Source of the DNA: Candidatus Leptofilum proximum
GTDB lineage: Bacteria; Chloroflexota; Anaerolineae; Promineifilales; Promineifilaceae
Direction: 5' to 3'
DNA: 64,000 bases
NCBI GenBank assembly: GCA_016710325.1
Contig: JADJXK010000002.1
Location: forward strand, 2,356,001 to 2,420,000
The notes under the pieces are model-generated. The model saw only the letters and a list, made by a program, of their open reading frames with translations. It had not been told where the DNA came from and did no database searches. Positions 26,143 through 34,137 of this stretch are shown here, in pieces. The number at the start of each line of letters is the position of its first letter. Position 1 is the stretch's first letter. A program made the translations under genes and the position numbers.

Positions 26143-26880
26143 ATGCTCTCACTTGACAAACAAAATGAATGGCGCGAACGGTACCGGGCGGCGCATCCGG
26201 GCTGGTGGCCCGCCACCGAGCTGTATGCCGACCTGGTGCGGCAGCAGTTAACGCCGCAAGCGCGGGTGCTGGACATCGGCTGTGGGCGCGGTGGGCTGGT
26301 GGAGCAGCTGGAGCACCCACTGGCGCAGGTGACAGGCGTTGATCCCGACTGGCTCTCGCTGCACGAGCATCGCCTGGCGCTGCCCCGCGTGGCGGCCTTC
26401 AGCGACGATCTGCCATTTGCCCCGGAGACATTTGACGTGGCCTTTGCCAGCTGGGTGCTGGAACATCTGGCACGGCCGTTACTCACCTTCCGTTCCATTG
26501 CCCGCGTCTTAAAACCCGGCGGAACTTTTGTGTTTATCACGCCAAACGGCCGTCATCCCCTGGCGCTGCTTAACAAAACGATGGGTCGAGTGGGGGCGCT
26601 GCAGGGAAAGTTAGTGGCGAGGCTGTACGGCCGTGCCGCCGACGACACCTTTGCCACCCACTACCGCGCCAACAGCCAGCACGACCTGGTCCAACTGGCC
26701 GCACAGACTGGTCTGCACCTCGCCGCCCTACACACCATTCCCGACCCCACCTACCTGGCTTTCAACCGGCTCTTCTTCACCCTCATGACCCGCTTTGAGA
26801 ACGCCCTGCCGGAGGGCAGAAAAATTCATTTGGTGGGCGTTCTAGTACTACAACAAGACTTCGGTCTCATCCTTGATTAG
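26143..26880 (+). CDS. Class I SAM-dependent methyltransferase, C-terminus altered by IS insertion
   Basis: 245 residues starting MLSLDKQNEWRERYRAAH. Motif I is VLDIGCGRGGLVEQL, motif II VTGVDPDWLSL, and FDVAFASWVLEHL is the usual post-I block; this is a Methyltransf_11-like protein, substrate unknown. The last residues (LQQDFGLILD) are encoded by the left end of the insertion sequence. Joining the flanks at the CTAG duplication restores the native ending VGVLVKSEK and a stop. TAAAAT lies five bases before the ATG, suggesting a leaderless transcript. Function is probably preserved because only the tail changed. Confidence 0.86.
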   Translation: MLSLDKQNEWRERYRAAHPGWWPATELYADLVRQQLTPQARVLDIGCGRGGLVEQLEHPLAQVTGVDPDWLSLHEHRLALPRVAAFSDDLPFAPETFDVAFASWVLEHLARPLLTFRSIARVLKPGGTFVFITPNGRHPLALLNKTMGRVGALQGKLVARLYGRAADDTFATHYRANSQHDLVQLAAQTGLHLAALHTIPDPTYLAFNRLFFTLMTRFENALPEGRKIHLVGVLVLQQDFGLILD

Positions 26881-28347
26881 AAGAGCGACGCTTACGATGA
26901 GAAAGATAGGCAGCCTGATGGCGTCGCTGATAATAATCCACAATTTCAATTGCTTTATGAGCATCCAGTTGCGGTTGCTCTAAAGTGGCCTTTAACAACA
27001 GAATAGCTTGCGGTAAGGTTAACTTAGGGGCTTTGTCTTTCAGTCTGATTTGCAGACGCACCAGGAAGAAATGGGCCAGGATGCACAAGGTCATGTGGTG
27101 ATGCCAGCCCGTCCAAGAGCGAACCTGGTAATCGCCGAGGCCAATCTCTTGTTTGCCCTCCTCAAAACAGGTCTCAATCGGCCAGCGCATTCCGCTGACC
27201 CAGGCAAAAGTGGCCAATTCGGTCTCTGCCGGAGCATTAGACAAATAGTACTTGACTTCACCTGTGGCCGGGTCGCGCCGCAAAACAAGCCACACCTCTG
27301 GCCCCGGCAGACCATCCCGAACGGCGACGACCCGTAAGGCAGCAAAATCGGCCGCTAATGTGCCTTTACTCCCTTCTTTGATCGTATGGCGAGTCCAGGC
27401 ATCGGCCGGCAAGGAAACAGCAATGACCTTTACCTCCTGTGCCTCCGCTTCACCAGCGATAAGCCGTTCGCGGGTTGGCTTACGACCTTGGCCAGACCAT
27501 TCAGGCACAGCTGTTTGTGGCCGCTCCAGCCAGACGCGGGTGTCATTTTCTACTTCGGCAACGTACCAGAGGTAGTGGCTAACTTGGTCTAGAAAAGCGG
27601 TGTCACGACCGAACGCCTCATCACAGGCCAGCCAACGAAAAGGCAAGCTGCCGTCAGCGTGAATCTCTTTGACCATGGCCAGCAGCAAAGCCGGTTTGGT
27701 CTGGAAGGTTATCGCCTCCGGCACGCCGCATTTGCGTCGCCGTTCAGCGTAGTCGTCATCTTCCACCCATTCTTGGGGCAGATACAGGCGGCGGTCCAGC
27801 AGTGTCCGGCCATGTTGACTGGCATAGCCCAGAAACACGCCTGCCTGACAATTGGCCACTTTGCCCAACTCACCACACCACTGCCGTTTGACGGCCACGC
27901 TTTCTTCTCCCTGTTTGGGAAAATCGCTGCCGTCGCCAATGAGGACGCCATTTTCGTCACCCAGATCGTGGCTGACTTCTTGCCAGTGTCGCTCCAGGAT
28001 CGCCTTATCTTGCCAACTTCCTTCGCTCAGGAAATGTTGCATACTACGTATCGCGTTGGGGTCGTCGCCTTTGAGGTTAAGCATCATTGTTTCCACTGAT
28101 TTATTGGGCACATCGAGCATCAAACCTTCCAGATAGGTCTCATAATGTTCTTTCTGCTCGCGACGGCCAAATAGTTCTTGGTAAATCGCCGCATATTGTG
28201 CTAATTCTGTTGGTAGGTTTTCGACATCTTTGACGGTTAGTTTGAACTTTGGTGTTGTTTCTATTATTGTTTTCATATTGCGGTTATGTCAAATCTCTGG
28301 CATTATCGCAACTTTTCACACAGGTTTTTCTAAGTCTCGTTGTAGTA
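26846..28347 (-). mobile_element. Complete IS701-family insertion sequence with CTAG target duplication
   Basis: 1502 bp. Terminal inverted repeats TACTACAACaAGACTT and its complement differ by one base (A/G). Both ends are flanked by CTAG (26842-26845 and 28348-28351), matching the YTAR-type 4 bp target of the IS701 family. It contains one intact transposase and no ACGGCCGT copy, unlike the host DNA around it, which marks it as a newcomer. Confidence 0.93.
26867..28276 (-). CDS. IS701-family transposase (DDE)
   Basis: 469 residues, apparently intact. The catalytic acidic residues are visible in family contexts: first D in IGDGSDFPKQG, second in LACDEAFGRD, and E in MRWPIETCFEEGKQEIGLGDYQV. 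The block GKVANCQAGVFLGYASQHGRTLLDRRLYLP is strongly typical of IS701 transposases. Its 3' end overlaps the methyltransferase 3' end by 14 bp, convergently. It is the only obvious mobile-element gene in the window. Confidence 0.95.
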   Translation of the reverse strand: MKTIIETTPKFKLTVKDVENLPTELAQYAAIYQELFGRREQKEHYETYLEGLMLDVPNKSVETMMLNLKGDDPNAIRSMQHFLSEGSWQDKAILERHWQEVSHDLGDENGVLIGDGSDFPKQGEESVAVKRQWCGELGKVANCQAGVFLGYASQHGRTLLDRRLYLPQEWVEDDDYAERRRKCGVPEAITFQTKPALLLAMVKEIHADGSLPFRWLACDEAFGRDTAFLDQVSHYLWYVAEVENDTRVWLERPQTAVPEWSGQGRKPTRERLIAGEAEAQEVKVIAVSLPADAWTRHTIKEGSKGTLAADFAALRVVAVRDGLPGPEVWLVLRRDPATGEVKYYLSNAPAETELATFAWVSGMRWPIETCFEEGKQEIGLGDYQVRSWTGWHHHMTLCILAHFFLVRLQIRLKDKAPKLTLPQAILLLKATLEQPQLDAHKAIEIVDYYQRRHQAAYLSHRKRRSSNQG

Positions 28348-28353
28348 CTAGTA

Positions 28354-28403
28354 AAAAGTGAAAAGTAGAGACGTTGCATGCAACGTCTCTACTTTTCACT
28401 TTT
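28354..28403. repeat. Perfect 50 bp palindrome beside the IS
   Basis: Two 25-base arms (28354-28378 and 28379-28403) are exact reverse complements with no loop, centred on TGCATGCA. The outer text aaaagtgaaaagt is shared with the element at 30124. It starts three bases after the IS target duplication and provides the native stop of the upstream methyltransferase. Confidence 0.93.
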
Positions 28404-28428
28404 CGTCCTTCAACCGTAAAATAGCCGC

Positions 28429-29163
28429 ATGAAAAACCTGTCCACCACCCAACAACTGTACTACCAATACATCGGCCGTTTGTATGCTTTTGCCTATTTC
28501 AGCCAGCGGCGCACCTTCTTAGGCGCCACCCACAGCGGCTGGCTGCGCTTTTTTGTGCTGACGCTGCTGGTGGCCTCGCTGATTTTGCGCTGGAGCTGGG
28601 CGATTATTATTGTGGCTTTTTTGCTATGGGTGTATATCGGCTTTGTCTACCGGCGGGCCAGGAAAGAGGGGTACAACAAGTTTGTGGTGGATGAAACGGC
28701 CGTACCGCCCCCCGACACCACTCAGACGCTGGAACCCAACGAAAAAGTGCAGGTGCGCGCTTCCGGCCGCTATGCCGTCACCGACAAGTCGGAAACGCTG
28801 CTGCTCATTAAACCGGCCCATTACTGGCACGTGCCCCTGGGCGACCATATCGTGATGGTGGAACATCGTCCGAAGCAGTTCCTTTACCAGTTTTTCAATG
28901 CCAGAACGCTGCAAAAAGTGGAGGCGGGCTGGATTTTGTTTGGCAAAACGCCGCTCAGCACCCTGGCAATCACCTTTTTGGAGAATTGGGGGCCTGATCA
29001 TAGCAACAACGCCCTGATGTATTACGTCGGCGGTGGGGCAGATGACGATCTCAGCCGCCTCAAACCGCGCACGATCTACTTCTCCTTCGACGATCCCGAC
29101 GCCCAAAACCTAGTGTGGGCCACTCTGATCAAAGACGCCCGCGACGTGCGGGCATCTTTATAA
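28429..29163 (+). CDS. Protein of unknown function with two N-terminal membrane helices
   Basis: 244 residues, not recognised. Residues ~40-60 and 62-80 form two hydrophobic helices (FFVLTLLVASLIL, WAIIIVAFLLWVYIGFVY); the rest is soluble and mixed alpha/beta, with VDETAVPPPD encoded over an ACGGCCGT copy. No catalytic motif is apparent. TAAAAT six bases before the ATG suggests a leaderless transcript. It probably sits at the cytoplasmic membrane with the C-terminal domain in the cytosol (inference). No operon partner. Confidence 0.72.
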   Translation: MKNLSTTQQLYYQYIGRLYAFAYFSQRRTFLGATHSGWLRFFVLTLLVASLILRWSWAIIIVAFLLWVYIGFVYRRARKEGYNKFVVDETAVPPPDTTQTLEPNEKVQVRASGRYAVTDKSETLLLIKPAHYWHVPLGDHIVMVEHRPKQFLYQFFNARTLQKVEAGWILFGKTPLSTLAITFLENWGPDHSNNALMYYVGGGADDDLSRLKPRTIYFSFDDPDAQNLVWATLIKDARDVRASL

Positions 29164-29281
29164 CTTATCCACAGATTGCACAGATTTCGCAGATGAGATT
29201 CTTGCAAAGAGAGTGTCTCTGAGCAACCAAAAACGCCTCTCATGAAAACAAAAATCTGTGTAATCTGCGAAATCTGTGGAT
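29164..29281. repeat. Palindromic element, CACAGATT family, with long spacer
   Basis: Arms at 29167-29193 (atccacagattgcacagatt...) and 29255-29281 are near-complementary and flank ~60 bp of unrelated sequence. It separates the convergent genes at 28429 and 29285. Confidence 0.8.
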
Positions 29282-29284
29282 GTT

Positions 29285-30082
29285 CTAGCCTTGCAAAAGG
29301 TCGGTGACGGTACGGCCGAGAATGGAGCCTTCGCCAGACGACTTGCCCCCACCGCCGGTCGGTTTGGCGTTTTGCAGCACGCGGTCGGCCAGGCGGCTGA
29401 ACGGCAGCGATTGCAGCCAGATGCGCCCCGTGCCCTGCAGCGTAGCCAGGAAGAGCCCTTCCCCGCCGAAGATCATCGACTTCAGGTTGCCCGCGCGCTG
29501 GATGTCGTAGTTGATGGTGGTCTCGAAGGCAACAATACAGCCGGTATCGACCATAATTTTGCCGCCGGTGAGCCGCTTTTCCACGATGGTGCCACCAGCA
29601 TGAATGAAGACATTGCCATCACCCCGCAGGCGCTGCAAGATGAAGCCCTCGCCGCCAAACAGGCCTGCGCCCAGCTTCTTGTTGAAGGCAATGCTCACCT
29701 CGGTGCCCAGCGCGGCGCAGAGGAAGGAATCCTTCTGGCAAATCAGTTCGCCGTTGGCCTCGTCCAGGTCAATGGCGATGATTTTGCCGGGATACGGCGC
29801 GCCAAAGGCGACATGTTTTTTGCCCTGGCTGTTGTTGGAAAAGTGGGTCATGAAGATCGACTCGCCGGTGAAGGCTCGTTTGGCTACGCTGCCCAGAGCG
29901 CCGAGGAAGCCCTGGTCGGGTTTGGAGCCGTCGCCCATTTTGGTTTCAAAGCCAATGCCATCTTCCATGTACATCATCGCACCGGCTTCGGCGATGACGG
30001 TTTCGCTGGGGTCCAGTTCAATCTCTACAAACTGCAAATCGTCGCCATAAACTTGATAATCTACTTCGTGACTTTTTTTCAT
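29285..30082 (-). CDS. AIM24/TIGR00266-family protein
   Basis: 265 residues from the ATG at 30082, which has GGAG eight bases upstream; further in-frame upstream codons lie in a repeat. Family blocks include VEIELDPSETVIAEAGAMMYMEDGI, GESIFMTHFSN, PGKIIAIDLDE and FGGEGFILQRLRGDG. The family forms beta-prism-like folds related to tryptophan-RNA-attenuator-like proteins; its bacterial role is not established. The protein is soluble and glycine-rich, and its C-terminus (GGGGKSSGEGSILGRTVTDLLQG) is typical. Confidence 0.92.
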   Translation of the reverse strand: MKKSHEVDYQVYGDDLQFVEIELDPSETVIAEAGAMMYMEDGIGFETKMGDGSKPDQGFLGALGSVAKRAFTGESIFMTHFSNNSQGKKHVAFGAPYPGKIIAIDLDEANGELICQKDSFLCAALGTEVSIAFNKKLGAGLFGGEGFILQRLRGDGNVFIHAGGTIVEKRLTGGKIMVDTGCIVAFETTINYDIQRAGNLKSMIFGGEGLFLATLQGTGRIWLQSLPFSRLADRVLQNAKPTGGGGKSSGEGSILGRTVTDLLQG

Positions 30083-30123
30083 TTGGTATGCTCCTTTTGG
30101 GTGAAAACAAGTGATAAGCGAGA

Positions 30124-30174
30124 AGTGAAAAGTAAAAAGTGGCACTTTTCACTTTCTACTATTCACTTTTTACT
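30124..30174. repeat. Palindromic element, AAAGTGAAAAGT family
   Basis: AGTAAAAAGTG (30131-30141) is complementary to CACTTTTTACT (30164-30174), with further agtgaaaagt text between. Related to the perfect palindrome at 28354. Confidence 0.75.
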
Positions 30175-30334
30175 GGGTGATCTGTACGCAACGGCCGTTT
30201 CCACCGTTGCAGCCTCTATCATACCATGACTGAGTCACTGCGGCGGGTTGGACGGGAAAATATTTGGTACCGGGGGTGATCTTTCTGATCTGGGTTGGGG
30301 AGCTTTCCGGGCGAGGCTTAGGACCCCCACCTGG

Positions 30335-30357
30335 CCCTCTCCCTCGCAGGGAGAGGG
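30335..30357. repeat. CCCTCTCCCT hairpin repeat
   Basis: CCCTCTCCCT and AGGGAGAGGG pair over a CGC loop and are followed by taggggtgagggtgg, a text common as a dispersed repeat in bacteria. Confidence 0.6.
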
Positions 30358-30433
30358 TAGGGGTGAGGGTGGTTACCCACTTTAAAACTTAAACTACAAA
30401 CGGGGCGGGGGAATTTCTGGGCCGGTCGTTGGC

Positions 30434-31378
30434 TTACGCCGATACCTTTAGCACAATCTTGCCGCGCACGTGGCGGCCTTCACCCAGGGCGTGTGCCTGC
30501 TGCACGTCTGACAGGGGCAGGACGGATGAAACGACTGGCTTGATATCGCCACTGTCAACCAGGGCGGCCAGAATACCCAGCGTTTGGCCTGCAGGCGGAA
30601 CGGCCGTCACAAAAGCCTGATGTACGCTGTGGGCAGCGGCCGTTTCCTCGGCAGGTGGCTGGACAACCGAAAGCAGCATCCCACCTGGTTTTAACACCCC
30701 CCACGACCGCTCTAGCGTGTCGCCCCCAACCGTGTCCAGCACCAGATCAACCTCTCGTACCATCGATTCAAACGGCATCGCATTGTAATCAATCGCCTCA
30801 TCCACCCCTAGTTCCTGGAGAAAGTCGATATTGTTTGCGGACGAGGTGCCAATCACTTTAGCGCCACGCCATTTGGCCAGCTGCACCGCCAGGGAACCAA
30901 CGCCACCGGCTGCGCCATGAATCAGCACTGTTTGTCCAGAAGTGAGGCCACCAACATCAATGAGGGCACGCCAGGCGGTAAAACCCACATGGGGCAGCGC
31001 TGCCGCCTGAAAGTGGTCGATTGAGGCCGGTTTGTGGGCCGCTTCTGAGGCCGGTAGGACGATGTATTCCGCATACGCGCCGTTTTTGGCCGGATCGGCC
31101 CGGGCAAAGACCTCATCCCCTTGAGCAAAGTCCGTAACACCCTCACCCACTGCTTCGACGATCCCAGACACGTCGAGACCCAGGGTGACGGGGAACGTGA
31201 AGGCATACCAGCCCGCCAGGTAGCCGGCCCGCGCGGCATAGTCAAACGGGTTGGCCGTGGTGGCCACGACCTGAATCAGGAGTTCGCCCGCGGCAGCCGT
31301 GGGCTGGGGGGCATCCTCGTAAGAAAGAACACTGGCATCACCATAGTTGTGAATACGAACTGCTTTCATTGCCGACAT
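30434..31378 (-). CDS. NADPH:quinone oxidoreductase-like MDR-family dehydrogenase
   Basis: 314 residues of the zinc-independent medium-chain dehydrogenase group. The N-terminal GroES-like domain begins MKAVRIHNYGDASVLSYEDAP; the Rossmann domain has the dinucleotide motif HGAAGGVGSLAVQLAKWRGA. The cysteine and histidine ligands of zinc alcohol dehydrogenases are missing, as in quinone oxidoreductases, which reduce quinones or enones with NAD(P)H. Starts at the ATG at 31378; a second in-frame ATG three codons on is equally possible. It stands alone. Confidence 0.92.
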   Translation of the reverse strand: MSAMKAVRIHNYGDASVLSYEDAPQPTAAAGELLIQVVATTANPFDYAARAGYLAGWYAFTFPVTLGLDVSGIVEAVGEGVTDFAQGDEVFARADPAKNGAYAEYIVLPASEAAHKPASIDHFQAAALPHVGFTAWRALIDVGGLTSGQTVLIHGAAGGVGSLAVQLAKWRGAKVIGTSSANNIDFLQELGVDEAIDYNAMPFESMVREVDLVLDTVGGDTLERSWGVLKPGGMLLSVVQPPAEETAAAHSVHQAFVTAVPPAGQTLGILAALVDSGDIKPVVSSVLPLSDVQQAHALGEGRHVRGKIVLKVSA

Positions 31379-31490
31379 TTAGAGAGTTCCTTATGGGTGT
31401 TGCCTTTGCAGGTTGTTGGGCGGGAAACGGCCGTTGTCACACGGCACCTCGGGCAGCAGCCTCAACCTTTTGGCTCATACGCAATTTATT

Positions 31491-31555
31491 GCTCCCGTCA
31501 TGCCTGCCAAGGTAGGCATCCATTTTGGGCTTCCCGCCTTTGCGGGAACGACAGG
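31491..31555. repeat. Double-hairpin repeat, TTCCCGCC...GCGGGAA type
   Basis: ATGCCT/AGGCAT and TTCCCGC/GCGGGAA stems lie side by side. The second half is related to the element at 39409. Confidence 0.7.
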
Positions 31556-31711
31556 TAAAGCAAACTTCTGAAACTTCGCACTAAACCTGAAAGGCAAACA
31601 AATTTTGAAAAACGATTTAGGGACATTTTATGCAGCGTAAGGGGTATCTACACTGCAAACACACCTAACAAACAAAGGAGGAAAGTCGTTAGGTTTTGGT
31701 GGTTTTATAGC

Positions 31712-31725
31712 TGTATTCGAATACA
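31712..31725. promoter_or_regulatory. Perfect 14 bp palindrome, possible operator
   Basis: TGTATTCGAATACA is fully self-complementary and lies in an AT-rich stretch. It is over 300 bp from the oxidoreductase start, so any target is uncertain. Confidence 0.3.
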
Positions 31726-31776
31726 CCGGTAGACTAACACCCTTCCGTGACACCAGCGTGACAGAAGCGCGTCGTC

Positions 31777-31840
31777 AAAAGATTGGGCCAATCTTGGTGT
31801 AGAAGCGATTGCGGTTTTATAGTGCAATTGGCCCAATCTT
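31777..31840. terminator. Inverted repeat downstream of enoyl-CoA hydratase gene
   Basis: AAGATTGGGCCAAT and ATTGGCCCAATCTT (about 31777-31790 and 31827-31840) are exact complements. It lies just past the stop of the minus-strand hydratase gene and could end its transcript; no strong T-run follows. Confidence 0.45.
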
Positions 31841-31854
31841 ACAAGCAAAGTTTG

Positions 31855-32628
31855 TTATTTGCCCTGCCAGCTGGCGGGGCGTTTATTGATGAAGGCGTCC
31901 ATACCTTCTTTCTGGTCTTCGGTGCTGAAGAGCATGTAGAAGAGGCGGCGTTCGTGGGCCAGCCCGGCTTGCAGCGGCGTTTCGAAGACAGTGTTGACGG
32001 CTTCTTTGGCCAGACGCAGGGCCACGGGGGCGCGGGCGGCAATCTCGGCGGCAAATTTGATGGCTTCTTCCAGGTAAAGCTCGGTGGGAACAATCCGGTT
32101 GATGAGGCCGTGTTGTAAAGCTTCATTGGCGGAGAGGAAACGGCCGTTCAGCACAATCTCCATCGCCAAAGCCTTGCCCACCGCATACGTCATACGCTGC
32201 GTGCCGCCCGCCCCGGGAATGATACCCAGGTTGATTTCCGGCTGGCCAAATTGGGCGCTCTCACTGGCAATAATCATGTCGCAGGCCATGGCCAGTTCGC
32301 AGCCACCGCCAAGGGCAAAGCCGGAAACGGCCGCCACCACCGGTTTGCCAATCTTACGCAGCCGATCCCAGTAGTCGATGAAGGGATTGTCCAGCATGGT
32401 GACGGGCGTGGCGGTGGCCATCTCTTTGATGTCCGCCCCGGCGGCAAACGCTTTTTCATTGCCGGTGACCACCATGCAGCCGATGCCGTCGTCGGCGTCG
32501 AACGCTTCGAGGGCGGTCATCAGCTCGCTCATCAGGCCGCGGTTGAGGGCGTTAAGCGCCTGGGGCCGGTTGAACTGCACAATGCCAACACGGCCGTCGC
32601 TTCGCGTAAGAATAAATTCGTAGGACAT
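31855..32628 (-). CDS. Enoyl-CoA hydratase/isomerase family protein
   Basis: 257 residues from the ATG at 32628, with AGGAG upstream; this length is the family norm. In-frame codons further upstream are repeat-derived and excluded. Crotonase blocks: AFAAGADIKEMA (oxyanion hole), KPVVAAVSGFALGGGCELAMACD with the first catalytic Glu, and FGQPEINLGIIPGAGGTQRM with the second. It hydrates 2-enoyl-CoA in fatty-acid or amino-acid degradation. No other beta-oxidation gene is adjacent. Confidence 0.95.
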   Translation of the reverse strand: MSYEFILTRSDGRVGIVQFNRPQALNALNRGLMSELMTALEAFDADDGIGCMVVTGNEKAFAAGADIKEMATATPVTMLDNPFIDYWDRLRKIGKPVVAAVSGFALGGGCELAMACDMIIASESAQFGQPEINLGIIPGAGGTQRMTYAVGKALAMEIVLNGRFLSANEALQHGLINRIVPTELYLEEAIKFAAEIAARAPVALRLAKEAVNTVFETPLQAGLAHERRLFYMLFSTEDQKEGMDAFINKRPASWQGK

Positions 32629-32645
32629 GGACTTCTCCTTTGAGT

Positions 32646-32713
32646 TATCCACAGATTTCACAGATGACACAGATTTGGCGCTTTAATCTGTGTAATCTGT
32701 GCCATCTATGGAT
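32646..32713. repeat. Palindromic element, CACAGATT family
   Basis: Arms 32646-32675 (atccacagatttcacagatg...) and 32685-32713. Its right half encodes the last codons (DGTDYTD) of the GxxExxY gene. Confidence 0.82.
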
Positions 32714-33093
32714 GTTTTATTACTTTCACCCACAAATCGCTTGTATTCTAAAGAGGCTGCGCCGAAGTTGATGAGCAGCCCTTTGGCAAAGTTACCAGCT
32801 TTCAAATAGTTGATTGTTTGGGCTACCTCATCGTTACTCAACTTTTTTATGGCTTTCAATTCTACAAGGATCGTATCGTAACAAATGAAATCAACGCGGT
32901 AACCAGACTTTAGAATTTGTTCCCGATAGGTGATGGGAAGATGAACTTCTCGACGAAATGGTACCTGCCGGTAGAACAATTCAATGGCGAGCGCTTCCTG
33001 ATACACAGCTTCCAAAAAACCATATCCTAGCCGATTATGCACCTCCATAGCGGCCCCAATGACATCATATGTTAGTGGGTCTCTCCTTGCCAC
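32683..33093 (-). CDS. GxxExxY-family protein (PD-(D/E)XK-like)
   Basis: 136 residues from the GTG at 33093, which has GGAGA six bases upstream; an earlier in-frame GTG (33129) has none. The name-giving motif is GYGFLEAVYQ. VDFICYDTILVELKA supplies the D...ExK pattern of the PD-(D/E)XK fold, so nuclease ancestry is likely, but the biological role of this family is unknown. Its C-terminal tail (KTSIDGTDYTD) is translated from a palindromic repeat, showing that the repeat has been used as coding sequence. Confidence 0.88.
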   Translation of the reverse strand: MARRDPLTYDVIGAAMEVHNRLGYGFLEAVYQEALAIELFYRQVPFRREVHLPITYREQILKSGYRVDFICYDTILVELKAIKKLSNDEVAQTINYLKAGNFAKGLLINFGAASLEYKRFVGESNKTSIDGTDYTD

Positions 33094-33130
33094 CGTATCT
33101 CTCCTCAGTTTTTGATGAAATATATTCACT

Positions 33131-33195
33131 GGCTGCGCAGATCACGCTGGCAAATTATGCCTTTAATCTGTGCAATCTGCGAAATCTGTGGATAA
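33131..33195. repeat. Decayed CACAGATT-family element
   Basis: The right half aatctgtgcaatctgcgaaa is well preserved; the left half (gcgcagatcacgctgg) has diverged. It lies between the GxxExxY gene and its upstream neighbour. Confidence 0.6.
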
Positions 33196-33198
33196 ATT

Positions 33199-34062
33199 TT
33201 AGAAGAGAGATGTGAACGGACGGCCGTTTCCTCCCGCCACTTCATCCTGCAGCCGGGCAAACAGGGCGGGCAGTTGGGGCAACTCTTGTTCTTTTTTGGC
33301 GCGTAGGAGGTAGGCCTGGGCTTCAAAGTCGTCGAGCAGGGCAGCCAGGCAGTGGGCGGCCGCCAGGTAAATGGCCACTGGCTTGTCAGCGGCGCCTAGT
33401 GTTGCCAGATCCTCGGCCAGCAGGTGCGGCGCCAGCTGTTCGGCAGCGGTGGCCACCACCCAGCCGGGATCTTCGTCAAACGGCCAGGGCGGTGATTCGC
33501 CGACGGCTTTGGGCGGGGGCAGCAGCAGGGCCAGCGTGTCGGCCGCAGTAGCGACCACGGGCGTCAGTGCCGGGAAAACCAGGTTGGGCATGAGGCAAAC
33601 GGCCGTTTGCCCCCCATCCCCCAACTGCCCCAACGCCGTCAGCAGGCGGTCGTCGGAGAAGATGGTTTGTAAGGCGGCTGCGGCTTCTTGCCAGACGGCC
33701 GTATGCTGCGCCCAAAACAGCGTCAAGATCGAGGTTTCGCGGGCAAAATCGGCCAGCGACTGGACCCAGTCGTTGATTTTTAGTACGTTGGGCAGTTCGG
33801 CCGTAGGGGTGAAGCCAGGCCAGGTGCAGCGCAGCGCCGCGCTGAACAGATCGGTCAGCGGTACGCCGTTGAGCAGCGCCTCGTTGGCCCCATTAACTGC
33901 TGGATGGCTGGCAAACGGCTGCACAAACTGGCGCACCTGCTTGGCCTGCGCATGCACCGCGTGGGTTAGCTGGGCCTGCTCCTCTGCGGGCCAGTTGCTG
34001 GCGGCCAGAACGGCCGTTACCAGCCGCAGGCGTTCGTCGATGGTGATGGTGAGTGTAGACAT
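33199..34062 (-). CDS. Protein of unknown function, helical
   Basis: 287 residues, not recognised. Predicted largely helical, Ala/Leu-rich and soluble; no signal peptide or membrane segment. Features are a possible hydrophobic mid-section (LMPNLVFPALTPVVATAADTLALLLPPP) and a Trp-rich stretch PPWPFDEDPGWVV. Four ACGGCCGT copies fall in the gene. The CPBP-like gene lies 75 bp upstream on the same strand, so the two could be co-transcribed. Confidence 0.7.
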   Translation of the reverse strand: MSTLTITIDERLRLVTAVLAASNWPAEEQAQLTHAVHAQAKQVRQFVQPFASHPAVNGANEALLNGVPLTDLFSAALRCTWPGFTPTAELPNVLKINDWVQSLADFARETSILTLFWAQHTAVWQEAAAALQTIFSDDRLLTALGQLGDGGQTAVCLMPNLVFPALTPVVATAADTLALLLPPPKAVGESPPWPFDEDPGWVVATAAEQLAPHLLAEDLATLGAADKPVAIYLAAAHCLAALLDDFEAQAYLLRAKKEQELPQLPALFARLQDEVAGGNGRPFTSLF

Positions 34063-34071
34063 AGTTTTTTT

Positions 34072-34137
34072 GGTGAACGGTTATCGGTGAACGGTAAACG
34101 GATTACCGACCACCGGTCACGGATTACCGCTCACCGA
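34072..34137. repeat. Palindromic repeat, CGGTAATCGG family
   Basis: ggtgaacggttatcggtgaa and an imperfect complement ending accgctcaccgatcac fill the spacer between two co-oriented genes. Related to 13330 and 36289. Confidence 0.75.

Larger units (their letters stand above)
30083..30433. other. Intergenic region with two repeat elements
   Basis: 351 bp between co-oriented genes. It holds the AAAGTGAAAAGT-family element (30124-30174), one ACGGCCGT copy near 30192, and a CCCTCTCCCT hairpin (30335-30357). No gene is seen. Confidence 0.6.
31379..31854. other. Intergenic region with repeats and an operator-like palindrome
   Basis: 476 bp without a supportable gene. It contains one ACGGCCGT copy near 31429, a double-hairpin repeat at 31491-31555, a GGAGGAAA sequence near 31676 with no following ORF, the palindrome TGTATTCGAATACA at 31712, and the inverted repeat at 31777-31840. 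Confidence 0.55.

Noticed and set aside
30335..30357. Rho-independent terminator for the oxidoreductase gene
   Set aside because: The CCCTCTCCCT hairpin has no T-run on either strand and matches a dispersed repeat, so it is listed as a repeat instead.
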